This document shows positions 24,619 through 35,507 of a stretch of 64,000 bases of DNA, piece by piece. Source of the DNA: Jaltomata sinuosa. Its lineage: Eukaryota; Streptophyta; Magnoliopsida; Solanales; Solanaceae. Location: contig QJPP01001777.1 in assembly GCA_003996215.1 (NCBI GenBank), positions 296,947 to 360,946 on the forward strand, read 5' to 3'. The first letter of the stretch is position 1. Each line of letters begins with the position of its first letter. The notes under the pieces were generated by a model. It had not been told where the DNA came from. It saw nothing but the letters and a program-made list of their open reading frames with translations, and did not search any database. The translations under genes and the position numbers were made by a program.

Positions 24619-25887
24619 TATGGCCCATGCTCCACCCCAGACTAACACTGCTGCAGCTAGAGTCCGGGACTTCACTCGGATGAACCCTTTGAAATTTCAT
24701 GGGTCTAAATCAGAAGAGGATCCACAAGAGTTTCTTGACGACATTCAGAAGGTAACAGATATTCTGGGTGTCACTCCAGTCGAGAGTGCAGATTTAGCCG
24801 CCTATCAGCTGAAGGGAGTGGCTTATAATTGGTATCAGAAGTGAATGGAGTCCCATTGTACTAATGCAGGTCCAGTGGATTGGAACCACTTCAAGACTGT
24901 ATTTCTGGACAGATTCTTCCCACTTGAGCTTAGGGAATCCAAGGTCCAAGAGTTCATCAACTTGAGCAAAATGATATGAGTGTAAAGGAGTACGCACTCA
25001 AGTTTACTTAGTTGTCTAAGTATGCTCCGGCAGTAGTAGCTGACTCCAAGGCCCGTATGAGTAAATTCATACCGGGTGTGTCTGATGATGTGGTCAAGGA
25101 GTGCATTACTATTATGTTGGTTAAGGAGTAGGATTTTTTTCAGGTTGGTTTCTTATGCTCAGCAGATCGAGAAGGAGAGAGTCAAAGAGAGGGGAGGAGA
25201 CAGTAAGAGAGCTAGAACATGTGACTTCAACTAATCTCAACAGAGATCAGAGGGTGGAAATCGCTCTAAGTTCCATCAGAAATCTTCAGCTCCAGCTCCG
25301 TCTTCTGCTAGTGCCCCAGTGTCTAAGTTTAGATAGGATCGAGGGGATAGAGCGCCAGGCTCTAAGTCCCAGAGTACAGTTACTAGCGAGCGAACTCATT
25401 TAGTTTGCAAGAAGTGTGGTAGAAACCACCAGGGTGAGTGTATGGCAGGTAGTGGAAATTGCTTTGCATGTGGAAATCCAGGCCACAAGACGAGGGATTG
25501 TCCAGCAGCTTCTCATAAGGGCAAGGATGTTCACCCACAAAATCAGGCCAATTCTACGGCAGCTCCAGCGGGTTACCCCACTCAACAGGGTGCCTCATCT
25601 AGTACAGGTGGTGGTCAGTGCCAAAATAGGTTGTATGCCCTTCAGACTCGACAAGACCAGTAGGATTCTCCCGATGTGGTCACGGGTATGTTACAAGTCT
25701 TCCATTTAGATGTTTATACATTGTTAGACCCATGGGCTACACTTTCTTTTCTAACTCCTTATATAGAAATAAATTTCAATGTCAGTCCAGAAATCCTCCC
25801 AGAACCCTTCTCAGTCTCTACTCCAGTTGGTGACCCAGTTATAGCTAGACGGGTATACAGAAATTGCCCTTCACAGTTTCCCAGAAA
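24619..25887 (+). pseudogene. gag and protease start of element Q
   Basis: The open stretch to 24844 has ARVRDFTRMNPLKFHGSKSE and the gag domain, then a stop. It continues with VFLDRFFPLELRESKVQEF and a frameshift-rich linker. The CCHC knuckle CFACGNPGHKTRDC near 25460 is intact in sequence. The protease follows at 25676 (VTGMLQVFHLDVYTLLDPWATLSFLTP). The family text is DPGA and here it is DPWA, so the flap-side Gly of the catalytic motif is lost. R interrupts it at 25893. The N-terminal MPPRRANAR block of related elements is missing. Confidence 0.8.
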
Positions 25888-25892
25888 GTCAC

Positions 25893-27225
25893 TGATGTGC
25901 CGCCATTTTACGGCACTTTCGACTCCTTTTAACTAAGAACAATCGTACGTTTTCAAGCAACCGTCGTCATTTTTGATGTTTTTATGTTATATTTGTAGGA
26001 AATGGAGACAAACATGGAAACGGAAGGAAATACGCAAAAAAGAGCATTCTGGATAAGAGTGACGGTTCAGGTGACGGTCCGTCAAGGGTGTGACGGTCCG
26101 TCACCCAAACCGTCACACCAAGGCAGCAAGTGAGGCAGTCCACTGCCTAAGGGTGACGGTCCAGGCGACGGTCCGTCAACCCTGTGATGGTCCGTCAGCC
26201 TGGCCGTCACACTTAGGCAGTCCGCGACGCGGAATCCGAGCGTTTTTGGGATTGGTTTCCTAGACTCCTATAAATACCCTATGTTAGTTTTATTTTAATT
26301 ATTCATTCACTATACAATAGTTCTCCCAATAGTTTTAGGAGTTTTTGAGCGAGTTTTGAGAGAGGAAACGCGCTACACACGGTTTTCCTTCTCCTCAAGC
26401 TTGTTCTTGAATCGTTCTTGGGATCTTGGTTTTTCTTGTTCTTGGATAATTGAAGATTGTTTTCACTATATTGTAAGAATCCATTCTCTTTATTATGAAT
26501 ACAATTCTCTTCTCTTTTCTCTATAGCATGATTAACTAAACCTCCCACAACTAGGGTTGTGGGAGCCATGGCAAACGTAGCGATATAGATTCCGGGTAGC
26601 GTTGGGTTCAATATATGTATTGTCACGTTGTTAATCATTCATTATTTAACGTTTTCTAGTGGTTGCAAACATTAGAACATGCCTAGGTTTAAGTTTGCTT
26701 GAGTAAAGAGATTAAAACCGGGAAACTTGATTAACAACAAGGATTCGAGACTACTAACTCTCGTCTAATGATTAATGCTGTAACTAGATTAATCTACTTG
26801 ATGTTTAGGATTGAAATCTAAAAAGCACATCTTTTCGAGGTCGAGAGAATAGAAAAGGAAATTTGTCTATTTGGTTGAGAAACGTTTAGACGATACCATT
26901 ACTTCAATCACATCGTGACACGCATATAAAAAGAACCCGATTAAGCCTAGAATCGACATTGTTACCAACGCCATGGTAAACACTTCCCTAGTTCATTCTC
27001 TCATCTTGATAAAAACTCATAAGTTTATTGTTTGTTTTGTTTACGATTTGTTCACACAAACCCCCCCTATTTACCGGAAACTATTGACGACTAGTCACAT
27101 ACTTCACTAAAGGCTTAATCTTCACCATATTCTCTGTGGGATTCGACCCCAACCTTTGTTGGGTTCTATATTTGACTACGACCGCTTACGCTTCTTTAAT
27201 TAGAGGTGTAGTTTGGGCGTTATCA
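25893..27225 (+). repeat. 5' LTR of R
   Basis: 1,333 bp. U3 carries a cluster of perfect GACGGTCCGTC inverted repeats (26073-26083, 26092-26102, 26167-26177, plus a degenerate one at 26186). A TATAAATA box lies at 26271-26278 and likely drives transcription. It is almost identical to 31357-32688. Confidence 0.9.
26271..26278 (+). promoter_or_regulatory. TATA box of R 5' LTR
   Basis: CCTATAAATACCC is a near-ideal plant TATA element. It is kept at the same place in the 3' LTR of R (about 31734) and in the solo LTR S (about 33153). Confidence 0.6.
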
Positions 27226-27230
27226 AAAAG

Positions 27231-27248
27231 TGGCGCCGTTGCCGGGGA
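27231..27248 (+). other. Primer-binding site of R
   Basis: TGGCGCCGTTGCCGGGGA lies five bases after the LTR. This is the well-known primer-binding motif of plant Athila/Tat-lineage elements. I do not assign the tRNA. Confidence 0.75.
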
Positions 27249-27353
27249 ATACGGTTGTTAATTAAGTATGGTGTGTTTATTTGACTCTTAGTCATAATTT
27301 CCTGCTTTACGTTTATTTGTTGTTTTTGTCTTTGACAGGGTACACAGTTGTGC

Positions 27354-29825
27354 ATGCCAAGTACCCGAAGTTCGGGGGAACAAATTTTACCTTACGACCC
27401 CGAGCTTGCTAGAACATTGAGGCGGAATATGGCCGCACAACTAGAGGCAGCGAGGATCGCTGCAGAACTGCAGGCCCAACAAAATCTGAATGCTGGTGGT
27501 CTGCAGGATGAGATCGCAAGGAATGATGAGGATCTCGACTTAGATGGAGCTGGCGCTACGGGCGCCATTGTTGTTCCACCGCTACCGCTCGGAGCCAAAT
27601 TCAACATCACTAGCACGGTGATCCAGTTGTTGAACTTGAGAGGAGTGTTCCGAGGTGTCGCTGGGGAGGATCCAAACCAGCACCTAATGAATTTCGTGGG
27701 CATATGCAAGTCGTTTGAACTACCGGGCGTGAGTCAGACAGCGATCAGGCTCAGGTTGTTTCCGTTGTCTCTGTCTGATGAGGCAGCATTGTGGTTGACA
27801 GAGCTGACCCCCGACTCTATCGCAACGTGGGGAGAGTTGAGAGGAGCTTTCCTAGAAAGGTTCTTTCCTCCCTCTCGGATGATACAGTTGAGGGACGAGA
27901 TTAGCAACTTTAGGCAGCAACCGCACGAAGCACTGCACGAGACTTGGTTGCGATTCAAAAAGAAGATAACACAATGCCCGAACCATCAGTTGACCGATAA
28001 CTTTTTGATGCAGACGTTCTACCGGGCACTGAATTCGGCTACCAAGCCGACGTTAGACAACGCAGCAGGTGGTGCATTCATGGGTCTCACCTTTGTTGAG
28101 GCCACAACTACTTTGGACAGGCTCACCAAAACCAACAGGGCCTGGCACACACGAGATTCAGAGGTTGCAGCTAGCACCTATACCGTTGGTATGTCAGCAG
28201 AGCAGCGTAGGAAAGAGGAGGAGCGCGACCAAGACATGGCGCATCTGAAAACGCAGTTGGACCTACTGACCAAGCACTTGTTCTCAGGAGGTATGGAGAA
28301 GGTACAAGCGGTGGGTTCCCAAGGTATGGAGACTGAGGAGGCGAATTACTTGGGGGGTTTCCAGGCTAATGGCCAGAGAAACCAAGGTCGGAACTACCAG
28401 AGAGACAACCACTATGAGAAAGATGGTTACAGAGATCGCGATCAAGGTAGCTGGAGGAATAACACCGATAGAGGTGGGTTGTATGTACCACCTGGTAATC
28501 GGGACAAAGCTGGCAATGAGGCAGGGACTTCCAAGCTAGAGAACATGATGGCGAAGATGCTGCTAAAGGTGGAATCGACTGACTCTGGGGTAAAGGCAAT
28601 GCGGACTGAGTTATCAACATTGAGCCAGGTAGTGGAGTCACATTCTACCGCGATCAATCAATTGGAGCAGCAAGTGGGGCAAATCTCGGCGTCTCTGAAC
28701 CAAAGGAAGGTAGGTACCTTGCCGAGTGACACGACTCATCCGAGGAATGACGCAAGCTGTATGGCGATCACCACAAGAAGCGGAAAAATATTACCGGAAT
28801 CACATCCAGTAACTCAGACTCAAGGTGATGCTGCGGATGATGAAGAGGCGGTAGAGGAGGAAACTCCAAAGCCCGCGGAGAAAAGCAAGGAAGCTGAAAA
28901 GCTTCCAACTATGATGCCTCGACCACCACCTCCGTTCCCACAGCGTTTGAAGAAGAAAGCTGACGATGGTAAGTTCCTGAACTTCATGACCATGCTGAAG
29001 CAGATTTCAATAAACATACCATTGGTGGAAGCGCTGGAACAAATGCCCGGTTATGCCAAGTTCATGAAGGACTTGATTACAAAGAAGAGGTCGGTAAGTT
29101 TTGAACCGGAAGATAACCTCCACCACTGCAGCGCTATTTCTTCAAGGTCCTTAGTCGAAAAGAAGGAAGATCCAGGCGCTTTCACTGTTCCCTGCACTGT
29201 TGGGAAGCTCAACTTCGGGAAAGCCTTGTGTGATCTAGGTGCTAGCATCAACTTGATGCCGCTAGCCGTCTACAAACAACTGGGTTTGGGAGCTCCTAAA
29301 CCAACGTCCATAAGAGTGATGATGGCTGACCGTTCAGTAAAGCGACCTGTGGGAGTATTGTCTGATGTGCTAGTAAAGATCGGTAAGCTTATCTTCCCAT
29401 CTGACTTTGTGATCTTGGATTGCGAAGTGGATTTCGAAGTTCCCATAATCTTGGGACGACCATTGCTAGCCACAGCAAGAGCATTGGTTGACATGGAAAA
29501 AAATGAACTGACCTTCCGATTAAACAATGAAGTGGTCAAGTTCGATGTGTCCAAATTGATGAAGCAACCAAGTGACATGAGGGTGGTCGCGGTCATCAAT
29601 GCTATTGAGGAAGGCCCTGCAGACGCGTATCTTGAGGAGAAGCAGGTAAAGGAAAGCGGTGAAAGGTCAAGAAAAAGAAAACACCGCAAGAGAATCTGCA
29701 AAGAAAGAGCGAAGAAGTTGTCGCGACTAGCGATGGAGCCCAAAAAGGAAGCTGGAACGCCACACTCCATCGAGTTCTCTTGTTTTGGAGACCCTGGCGG
29801 TCTCCAACATCATTCCAGAATCTGA
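27354..29825 (+). CDS. Gag-protease polyprotein of R, intact
   Basis: It is an 823-aa ORF from the ATG at 27354 (an upstream in-frame TTG is not a credible plant start). Residues about 100-270 form a retrotransposon gag domain (FRGVAGEDPNQHLMNF, LSDEAALWL, WGELRGAFLERFFPPSRM). A charged, Gln/Gly/Arg-rich linker with a likely coiled coil (residues 390-450) follows. No CCHC knuckle is seen. Residues about 605-740 form a retropepsin-like domain: KALCDLGASINLMPL holds the catalytic D-L-G-A motif, and VPIILGRPLLATA is the second conserved block. The tail is basic (RKRKHRKRICKERAKK). It would form the particle and process itself. The ORF stays open although every other element gene here is broken, which fits a recent insertion. 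Confidence 0.88.
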   Translation: MPSTRSSGEQILPYDPELARTLRRNMAAQLEAARIAAELQAQQNLNAGGLQDEIARNDEDLDLDGAGATGAIVVPPLPLGAKFNITSTVIQLLNLRGVFRGVAGEDPNQHLMNFVGICKSFELPGVSQTAIRLRLFPLSLSDEAALWLTELTPDSIATWGELRGAFLERFFPPSRMIQLRDEISNFRQQPHEALHETWLRFKKKITQCPNHQLTDNFLMQTFYRALNSATKPTLDNAAGGAFMGLTFVEATTTLDRLTKTNRAWHTRDSEVAASTYTVGMSAEQRRKEEERDQDMAHLKTQLDLLTKHLFSGGMEKVQAVGSQGMETEEANYLGGFQANGQRNQGRNYQRDNHYEKDGYRDRDQGSWRNNTDRGGLYVPPGNRDKAGNEAGTSKLENMMAKMLLKVESTDSGVKAMRTELSTLSQVVESHSTAINQLEQQVGQISASLNQRKVGTLPSDTTHPRNDASCMAITTRSGKILPESHPVTQTQGDAADDEEAVEEETPKPAEKSKEAEKLPTMMPRPPPPFPQRLKKKADDGKFLNFMTMLKQISINIPLVEALEQMPGYAKFMKDLITKKRSVSFEPEDNLHHCSAISSRSLVEKKEDPGAFTVPCTVGKLNFGKALCDLGASINLMPLAVYKQLGLGAPKPTSIRVMMADRSVKRPVGVLSDVLVKIGKLIFPSDFVILDCEVDFEVPIILGRPLLATARALVDMEKNELTFRLNNEVVKFDVSKLMKQPSDMRVVAVINAIEEGPADAYLEEKQVKESGERSRKRKHRKRICKERAKKLSRLAMEPKKEAGTPHSIEFSCFGDPGGLQHHSRI

Positions 29826-31343
29826 GTCATATCGACTTCACAGGTATTCCTTTCTCTCACAGATTTTAGCTTTCATATGGATGCATTGGGGACAATGCAT
29901 GAGTCTAAGTTGAGGGTGTGGGGAAACCTGTGAGTCACCACCGAGGGTTTTTGTTGTCGTGTTTCTTTTCCCTCCGGTGTGCTATCTAGTAGAACCGGCA
30001 TGTTTAGGTTGTTAGTTTAAATTTTTTTTTAGTGTCTATAGTGATAAATGGCGTTTTTGTGGACTAAAAAGAGGCCCCTTAAAATTTTTCTGGTTGTGCA
30101 CTTATGTTGAAACGATTGACTGTCTGGATCTTTGGATGTCATTGTGTGATCATGATTAGAATGAGTATGCTTAAGCCGAGCGGCTGTTTGATAGTTGGTA
30201 GTGGTATAGTTTCTTGGTGCCAAGAGTGTGTGAGCGTATTTTGTATAAATTCTTACTCTGTGCATGCATCTAGAACTTGCCCGGTCTATTTTGTTAAGTT
30301 TGAAGTTTGGTTGCTTAGGAAAGGATCACAGGCCCTTTTTGTGTGCAGTCCACTTAACCTAAAAGACCGTCCAAATATAAATAACCCCTTTGATCCCTGT
30401 TTGAGCCATAATTGACCTTGTTCTTTCAATAACCTGTCACCATTCCTGTTTAACTTTGAATCCCTATTTTGGCCCTGGTCCTTCCTTGGACATCGTGCAC
30501 CTCAACTCAGGCAATCAGTCTAAGTTGAGGGTGGCTACTATAGAGATAAACCCTGTTTTGGCCCTGGTCCTTCCATGGACATGGTGCACCTCAACGCAGG
30601 CAATCAGCCCAAGTTGAGGGTGGCTATTACAGAGGTGAATGATAAGAAAAAGAGGATGAAGAAGATTGGTTGGGAATAGAATGAAAATTCGGGTGTGTGC
30701 CTAAGAAAAGAAAAGAAAAATAAAAAGAGATGAAAAAGATCGAAAAAGTAATAAAAAAATTGTCAAGATAAAGAGGCCGCACCTGTAGCTAGAGAGAAGG
30801 AAATAAAAAGGTGAAGAAGGATGGGCAAAATAAAGTTATGTGGTAATAAGAAGTCGGTAGTTCCAAGGAGGGCTTAGTCACTAACCCCTAAATGTACCAT
30901 ACCTGCACTTGAAACCTCATTACAAGCCTAAACAAGTCCTGTAGTGATCCTGAGCGGCTTTCTGAAGAACTGAAATAGAATAGTAAGGGCAAGCCTATGG
31001 TATCGCATGTGCATTATTTGAAATCGTTTGTGAGTGTGAGCGCTTACCTAGTCCCAAATCTTGTGTGTGGGATTTCTTTGTGGTGAGGGCACCAAGATGT
31101 CTGTATTGTCTATTGATTGTTAGGATCGCTGCGCGTGTGTATGTGGAATGTTTTATCATATCAGAATGACATGTTTGGATCCTTGCAAGTTAGTGTTTCA
31201 TACATTTGTGTGCTACGAGGGAGCTGGATTTAATGAACTAATGAATGACCATGAGTTTCTAGAGACACGAATTTGTTTTCTTAGTTGAGTCGTCGTATTG
31301 TTTTTTGTTTATGTCATGTTGCTTGAGGATAAGCGAACGTTTT
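29826..31343 (+). other. Noncoding 3' interior of R, in place of pol
   Basis: There is no coding text for RT, RNase H or integrase in any frame. It opens with an inverted repeat ATGCATTG-GGGA-CAATGCAT (29881-29900), followed by AAGTTGAGGGTG (29907-29918), the spacing seen near the 3' end of Athila-like elements. The same 12-mer recurs at 30522-30533 and 30611-30622 and as the polypurine tract at 31344. A 30640-30830 stretch is A/G-rich. Confidence 0.7.
30462..30639 (+). repeat. Tandem duplication, 89-bp unit, two copies
   Basis: Units start at 30462 (CCCTATTTTGGCCCTGGTCC) and 30551 (CCCTGTTTTGGCCCTGGTCC) and differ at a few positions. Each ends with an AAGTTGAGGGTGGCTA block that resembles the polypurine tract of R. 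Confidence 0.85.
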
Positions 31344-31356
31344 AAGTTGAGGGTGT
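31344..31356 (+). other. Polypurine tract of R
   Basis: AAGTTGAGGGTGT directly precedes the 3' LTR start TGATGTGCC. It is the fourth copy of this motif in R's interior. Confidence 0.65.
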
Positions 31357-32688
31357 TGATGTGCCGCCATTTTACGGCACTTTCGACTCCTTTTAACTAA
31401 GAACAATCGTACATTTTCAAGCAACCGTCGTCGTTTTTGATGTTTTTATGTTATATTTGTAGGAAATGGAGACAAACATGGAAACGGAAGGAAATACGCA
31501 AAAAAGAGCATTCTGGATAAGAGTGACGGTTCAGGTGACGGTCCGTCAAGGGTGTGACGGTCCGTCACCCAAACCGTCACACCAAGGCAGCAAGTGAGGC
31601 AGTCCACTGCCTAAGGGTGACGGTCCAGGCGACGGTCCATCAACCCTGTGACGGTCCGTCAGCCTGGCCGTCATACTTAGGCAGTCCGCGACACGAAATC
31701 CGAGCGTTTTTGGGATTGGTTTCCTAGACTCCTATAAATACCCTATGTTAGTTTTATTTTAATTATTCATTCACTATACAATAGTTCTCCCAATAGTTTT
31801 AGGAGTTTTTGAGCGAGTTTTGAGAGAGGAAACGCGCTACACACGGTTTCCTTCTCCTCCAGCTTGTTCTTGAATCGTTCTTGGGATCTTGGTTTTTCTT
31901 GTTCTTGGATAATTGAAGATTGTTTTCACTATATTGTAAGAATCCATTCTCTTTATTATGAATACAATTCTCTTCTCTTTTCTTTATAGCATGATTAACT
32001 AAACCTCCCACAACTAGGGTTGTGGGAGCCATGGCAAACGTAGCGATATAGATTCCGGTTAGCGTTGGGTTCAATATATGTATTGTCACGTTGTTAATCA
32101 TTCATTATTTAATGTTTTCTAGTGGTTGCCAATATTAGAACATGCCTAGGTTTAAGTTTGCTTGAGTAAAGAGATTAAAACCGGGAAACTTGATTAACAA
32201 CAAGGATTCGAGACTACTAACTCTCGTCTAATGATTAATGCTGTAACTAGATTAATCTACTTGATGTTTAGGATTGAAATCTAAAAAGCACATCTTTTCG
32301 AGGTCGAGAGAATAGAAAAGGAAATTTGTCTATTTGGTTGAGAAACGTTTAGACGATACCATTACTTCAATCATATCGTGACACGCATATAAAAAGAACA
32401 CGATTAAGCCTAGAATCGACATTGTTACCAACGCCATGGTAAACACTTCCCTAGTTCATTCTCTCATCTTGATAAAAACTCATAAGTTTATTGTTTGTTT
32501 TGTTTACGATTTGTTCACACAAACCCCCCCTATTTACCGGAAACTATTGACGACTAGTCACATACTTCACTAAAGGCTTAATCTTCACCATATTCTCTGT
32601 GGGATTCGACCCCAACCTTTGTTGGGTTCTATATTTGACTACGACCGTTTACGCTTCTTTAATTAGAGGTGTAGTTTGGGCGTTATCA
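31357..32688 (+). repeat. 3' LTR of R
   Basis: 1,332 bp, collinear with 25893-27225 and near-identical. Most differences are C/T or G/A transitions. GTCAC follows. Confidence 0.9.
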
Positions 32689-32693
32689 GTCAC

Positions 32694-32761
32694 CTCAGCC
32701 GATCTTGTAGAGTTAGAAATGATTGACTTTGATATTGTTCTAGGCATGGATTGGTTATATT
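32694..32761 (+). pseudogene. Short middle piece of Q protease between R and S
   Basis: It translates as DLVELEMIDFDIVLGMDWLYS, matching the ILGMDWL block of the M1 and M2 proteases. It shows that R and S hit the same gene. The remaining protease end lies after S. Confidence 0.85.
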
Positions 32762-32766
32762 CCTGT

Positions 32767-34089
32767 TGATGTGACGCCAATTTACGTCACTTTCGACTCC
32801 TTTTTACTAAGAACAATCGTACATTTTCAAGCAACCGTTGTTGTTTTTGATGTTTTTATGTTGTATTTGTAGGAAATGGAAACAAACACGGAAACGGAAG
32901 GAAATACGAGAAAAAGAGGATTCTGCCTAAGAGTGACGGCCTGAGTGACGGCCCGTCACACATGTGACGGTCCGTCATAGTGATCGTCAACTTAAGGCAG
33001 TGGTGCTGCCTAGCAGTGACGGTCCAGGCGATGGTCCGTCACTGCCTTGACGGTCCGTCAAGCCTGGCCGTCAAGCTTAGGCAGTGGCGCGTCAACGGCT
33101 GCCCGCGTTTTGGGGATTCCTAGCCCGTTTTGGATTTGGTTTCTTTGACTCCTATAAATACCCTAGGATAGGTTTATTTTACGGGGAGTTCACCCATTAG
33201 TTTAAACACGTTTTTTTAGTTGTTTTTGAGATCAAGAAACACGTTTGCTCTTCTTGAGTTCGTGTTCTTGATTCGTTCTTGAGTTCTTGGTTTCTTTTGT
33301 TCTTGGATACTTGAAGATTGTCCTCAATATATTGTAAGGATCTCGTTTCTTTATTATTTTATGAACATGACTTTCTTCTCTTCTTCTTCGAGCATGAGTA
33401 ACTAAAACTCCCGCAACTAGGGTTGTGGGAGCCATGGCAAACGTAGCAATATAGATTCCGGGTAGCGTTGGGTTCGATATATGTATTGTCACGTTGTTAA
33501 TCATACATTATGTCACGTTTTCTAGTGGTTGCAAACATTAGAACATGCCTAGGTTTAATTTGCTTGAGTAAAGAAGTTAAAACCGGGAAACTTGATTAAC
33601 GACAAGGATTCGAGACTACCAACTCTCGTCTTAAAGATTAATGCCGTAACTGGATTACTCTACTTGATGTTAGGATTGAAATCTAAAAAGCACATCTTTT
33701 CGAGGTCGAGAGAATAGAAAAGGAAATTTGTTTATTTGGTCGAGAGACGTTTAGACGATACAATTGACGCAATCACATCGTGACACGCATATAGAAAGAA
33801 CCCGGTTAAGCCTAGGATCGACATTGTTACAAAAGCCATGGTGAACACGTCCCTAGTTCATTCTCTCCTATTGATTATTTCTCTTACATAATTGTTGCTT
33901 TTGTTCACGTTGATTACAAACCCCCCCCCCTTTAATTACCGGAAACAATTGACGACTAGTCACGTACTTCACTAAAGACTTAATCTTCACCATATTCTCT
34001 GTGGGATTCGACCCCAACCTTGTTGGGTTCTTTACTTGACAACGATCGCTTACGCTTCATTAATTTGAGGTGTAGTTTGAGCGTTATCA
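32767..34089 (+). mobile_element. Solo LTR S, related to R
   Basis: A single 1,323-bp LTR runs from TGATGTGACGCC to GCGTTATCA with CCTGT at both sides (32762-32766 and 34090-34094). It is clearly homologous to R's LTR but more diverged, including the GACGGTCCGTCA motifs near 32950-33080. The intact duplication shows that it arose by recombination between the LTRs of one inserted copy. Confidence 0.88.
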
Positions 34090-34094
34090 CCTGT

Positions 34095-35507
34095 TATGCC
34101 TAAGTCGATTGCAGAACTAGGGTCATTCGGTTCCGGTTTCCAAATGAGCCAGTCTTAGAGTGGAAGGGTAGTCCCTCATTGCCTGTAGGTCAATTTATCT
34201 CTTACCTTAAGGCCAGAAAAATGATTTCTAAAGGGTATATCTATCATCTTGTTCGGGTTAAGGATTCCAACTCCAAAACCCAACTCTCGAGTTAGTACCA
34301 CGGGTGAATGAATTCCTAGAAGTGTTTTCAGAAGATCTTCTCGGAGTTCCTCCCAAAAGAGAAATCGACTTCGGAATAGATCTCCTTCCAGATACCCAGC
34401 CTATTTCGATTCCTCCTTACAAAATGGCTCCAGCTGAGATTAAGGAATTGAAAGAACAGTTGAAAGACCTTCTAGATAAAGGCACCTTCTAGATAAGGGC
34501 TTCATCAGACCCAACCTCTCTCCATGGGCTGCTCCAGTTCTCTTCGTGCGTAAGAAAAATGGTTCTCTCAGGATGTGCATCGACTACCATCAGTTGAACA
34601 AAGTCACAATCAAGAATAAGTATCTCATCCCCAGGATTGATGACTTGTTCGACCAGCTTCAGGTTGCTAGTTACTTCTCTAAAATAGACCTCAGATCTGG
34701 CTATCATCAGCTCAGAGTCAGAGATAGTGACATTCCAAAGACAGCCTGCAGGACTTGGTATGGTCACTACGAATTTGTTGTTATGTCTCTTGGACTAACG
34801 AATTCTCCTGCAGCTTTCATGGATTTGAGTAATAGATTGTTCAAGCAGTATATAGACCTATTCATTATTGTGTTCATCGATGATATACTCATATATTCAT
34901 GGAGCAAGGACAACCATGCAGACCATTTGAGAGTGGTATTGCAAACTCTCAAGGATCGCCAGTTGTTCTCCAAGTTCAGTAAGAGTGAATTTTCAGAGAG
35001 AGATTGAAAACATCTCAGAGTCGTCAAAAGTCCTATTCAGATGTGAGGAAAAGGGACTTAGAATTTGAGATCGATGATTGGGGCTTCCTGAAAGTGTCAC
35101 CCATGAAGGGGGTGATGAGTTTTGGCAAGAAAGGGAAGCTCAGTCCCAGATATGTAGGTCCTTACAGAATCTTGAAAAGGATTGGTAATGTGTCTTATGA
35201 GCTTGAGTTGCCAGCAGAGCTAGCAGCGGTTCATCCAGTCTTTCACATTTCCTTATTAAAGAAGTGTGTGGGTGATCCGACATCGATTGTGCCTTTAGAG
35301 AGTGTGGATGTGAAGGATAGTCTCACCTTTGAGGAGATTCCAGTTGAGATTCTTGACTGTCAGGTTCGTAGATTGAGAAATAAGGAAGTCGCTTTAGTAA
35401 AGGTTTTGTGGAGGATTCAGTCTGTGGAGGGAGCTACTTGGGAAGCAGAAGCAGTCATGATGACCAAGTACCCTCACCTCTTCCCTTCCAATCCAGTTTC
35501 AGCTTGA
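34095..35507 (+). pseudogene. Protease end, RT and integrase C-terminus of Q
   Basis: 34095-34290 gives the protease/linker end (VIRFRFPNEPVLEWKG, broken). 34304-34492 is the RT N-terminus (EVFSEDLLGVPPKREIDFGI). A short duplication at 34475-34500 shifts the frame. 34546-35007 carries RT palm motifs with an intact-looking FIDDILIYS. Near 34998 the RT text jumps directly to integrase C-terminal text (RQKSYSDVRKRDLEFEIDDW, KGKLSPRYVGPYRIL, HPVFHISLLKK) and a chromodomain-like tail ending FPSNPVSA at 35507. The RT thumb, RNase H and integrase core are deleted. Confidence 0.85.

Larger units (their letters stand above)
25893..32688 (+). mobile_element. Young gag-protease-only LTR retrotransposon R (TR-GAG type)
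   Basis: LTRs at 25893-27225 and 31357-32688 differ at about 16 positions plus one indel by my eye (near 1.2 percent). They start TGATGTGCCGCC and end GGGCGTTATCA. GTCAC flanks both ends (25888-25892 and 32689-32693). The primer-binding text TGGCGCCGTTGCCGGGGA and the GGGGACAATG/AAGTTGAGGGTG modules are typical of the Athila/Tat branch of Ty3/gypsy. The interior has one long ORF (gag plus protease) and 1.5 kb of noncoding DNA. There is no RT, RNase H or integrase. This fits the published TR-GAG class, which needs pol from another element. Confidence 0.88.

Noticed and set aside
26303..26638. 111-codon minus-strand frame, repeated at 31799 and 33232
   Set aside because: It recurs because it lies in the LTRs of R and S. 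It is antisense to the LTR and unlikely to be a gene.
27234..27250. GC-rich TGGCGCCGTTGCC as a regulatory box
   Set aside because: Its place just after the 5' LTR and its sequence identify it as the primer-binding site of R.
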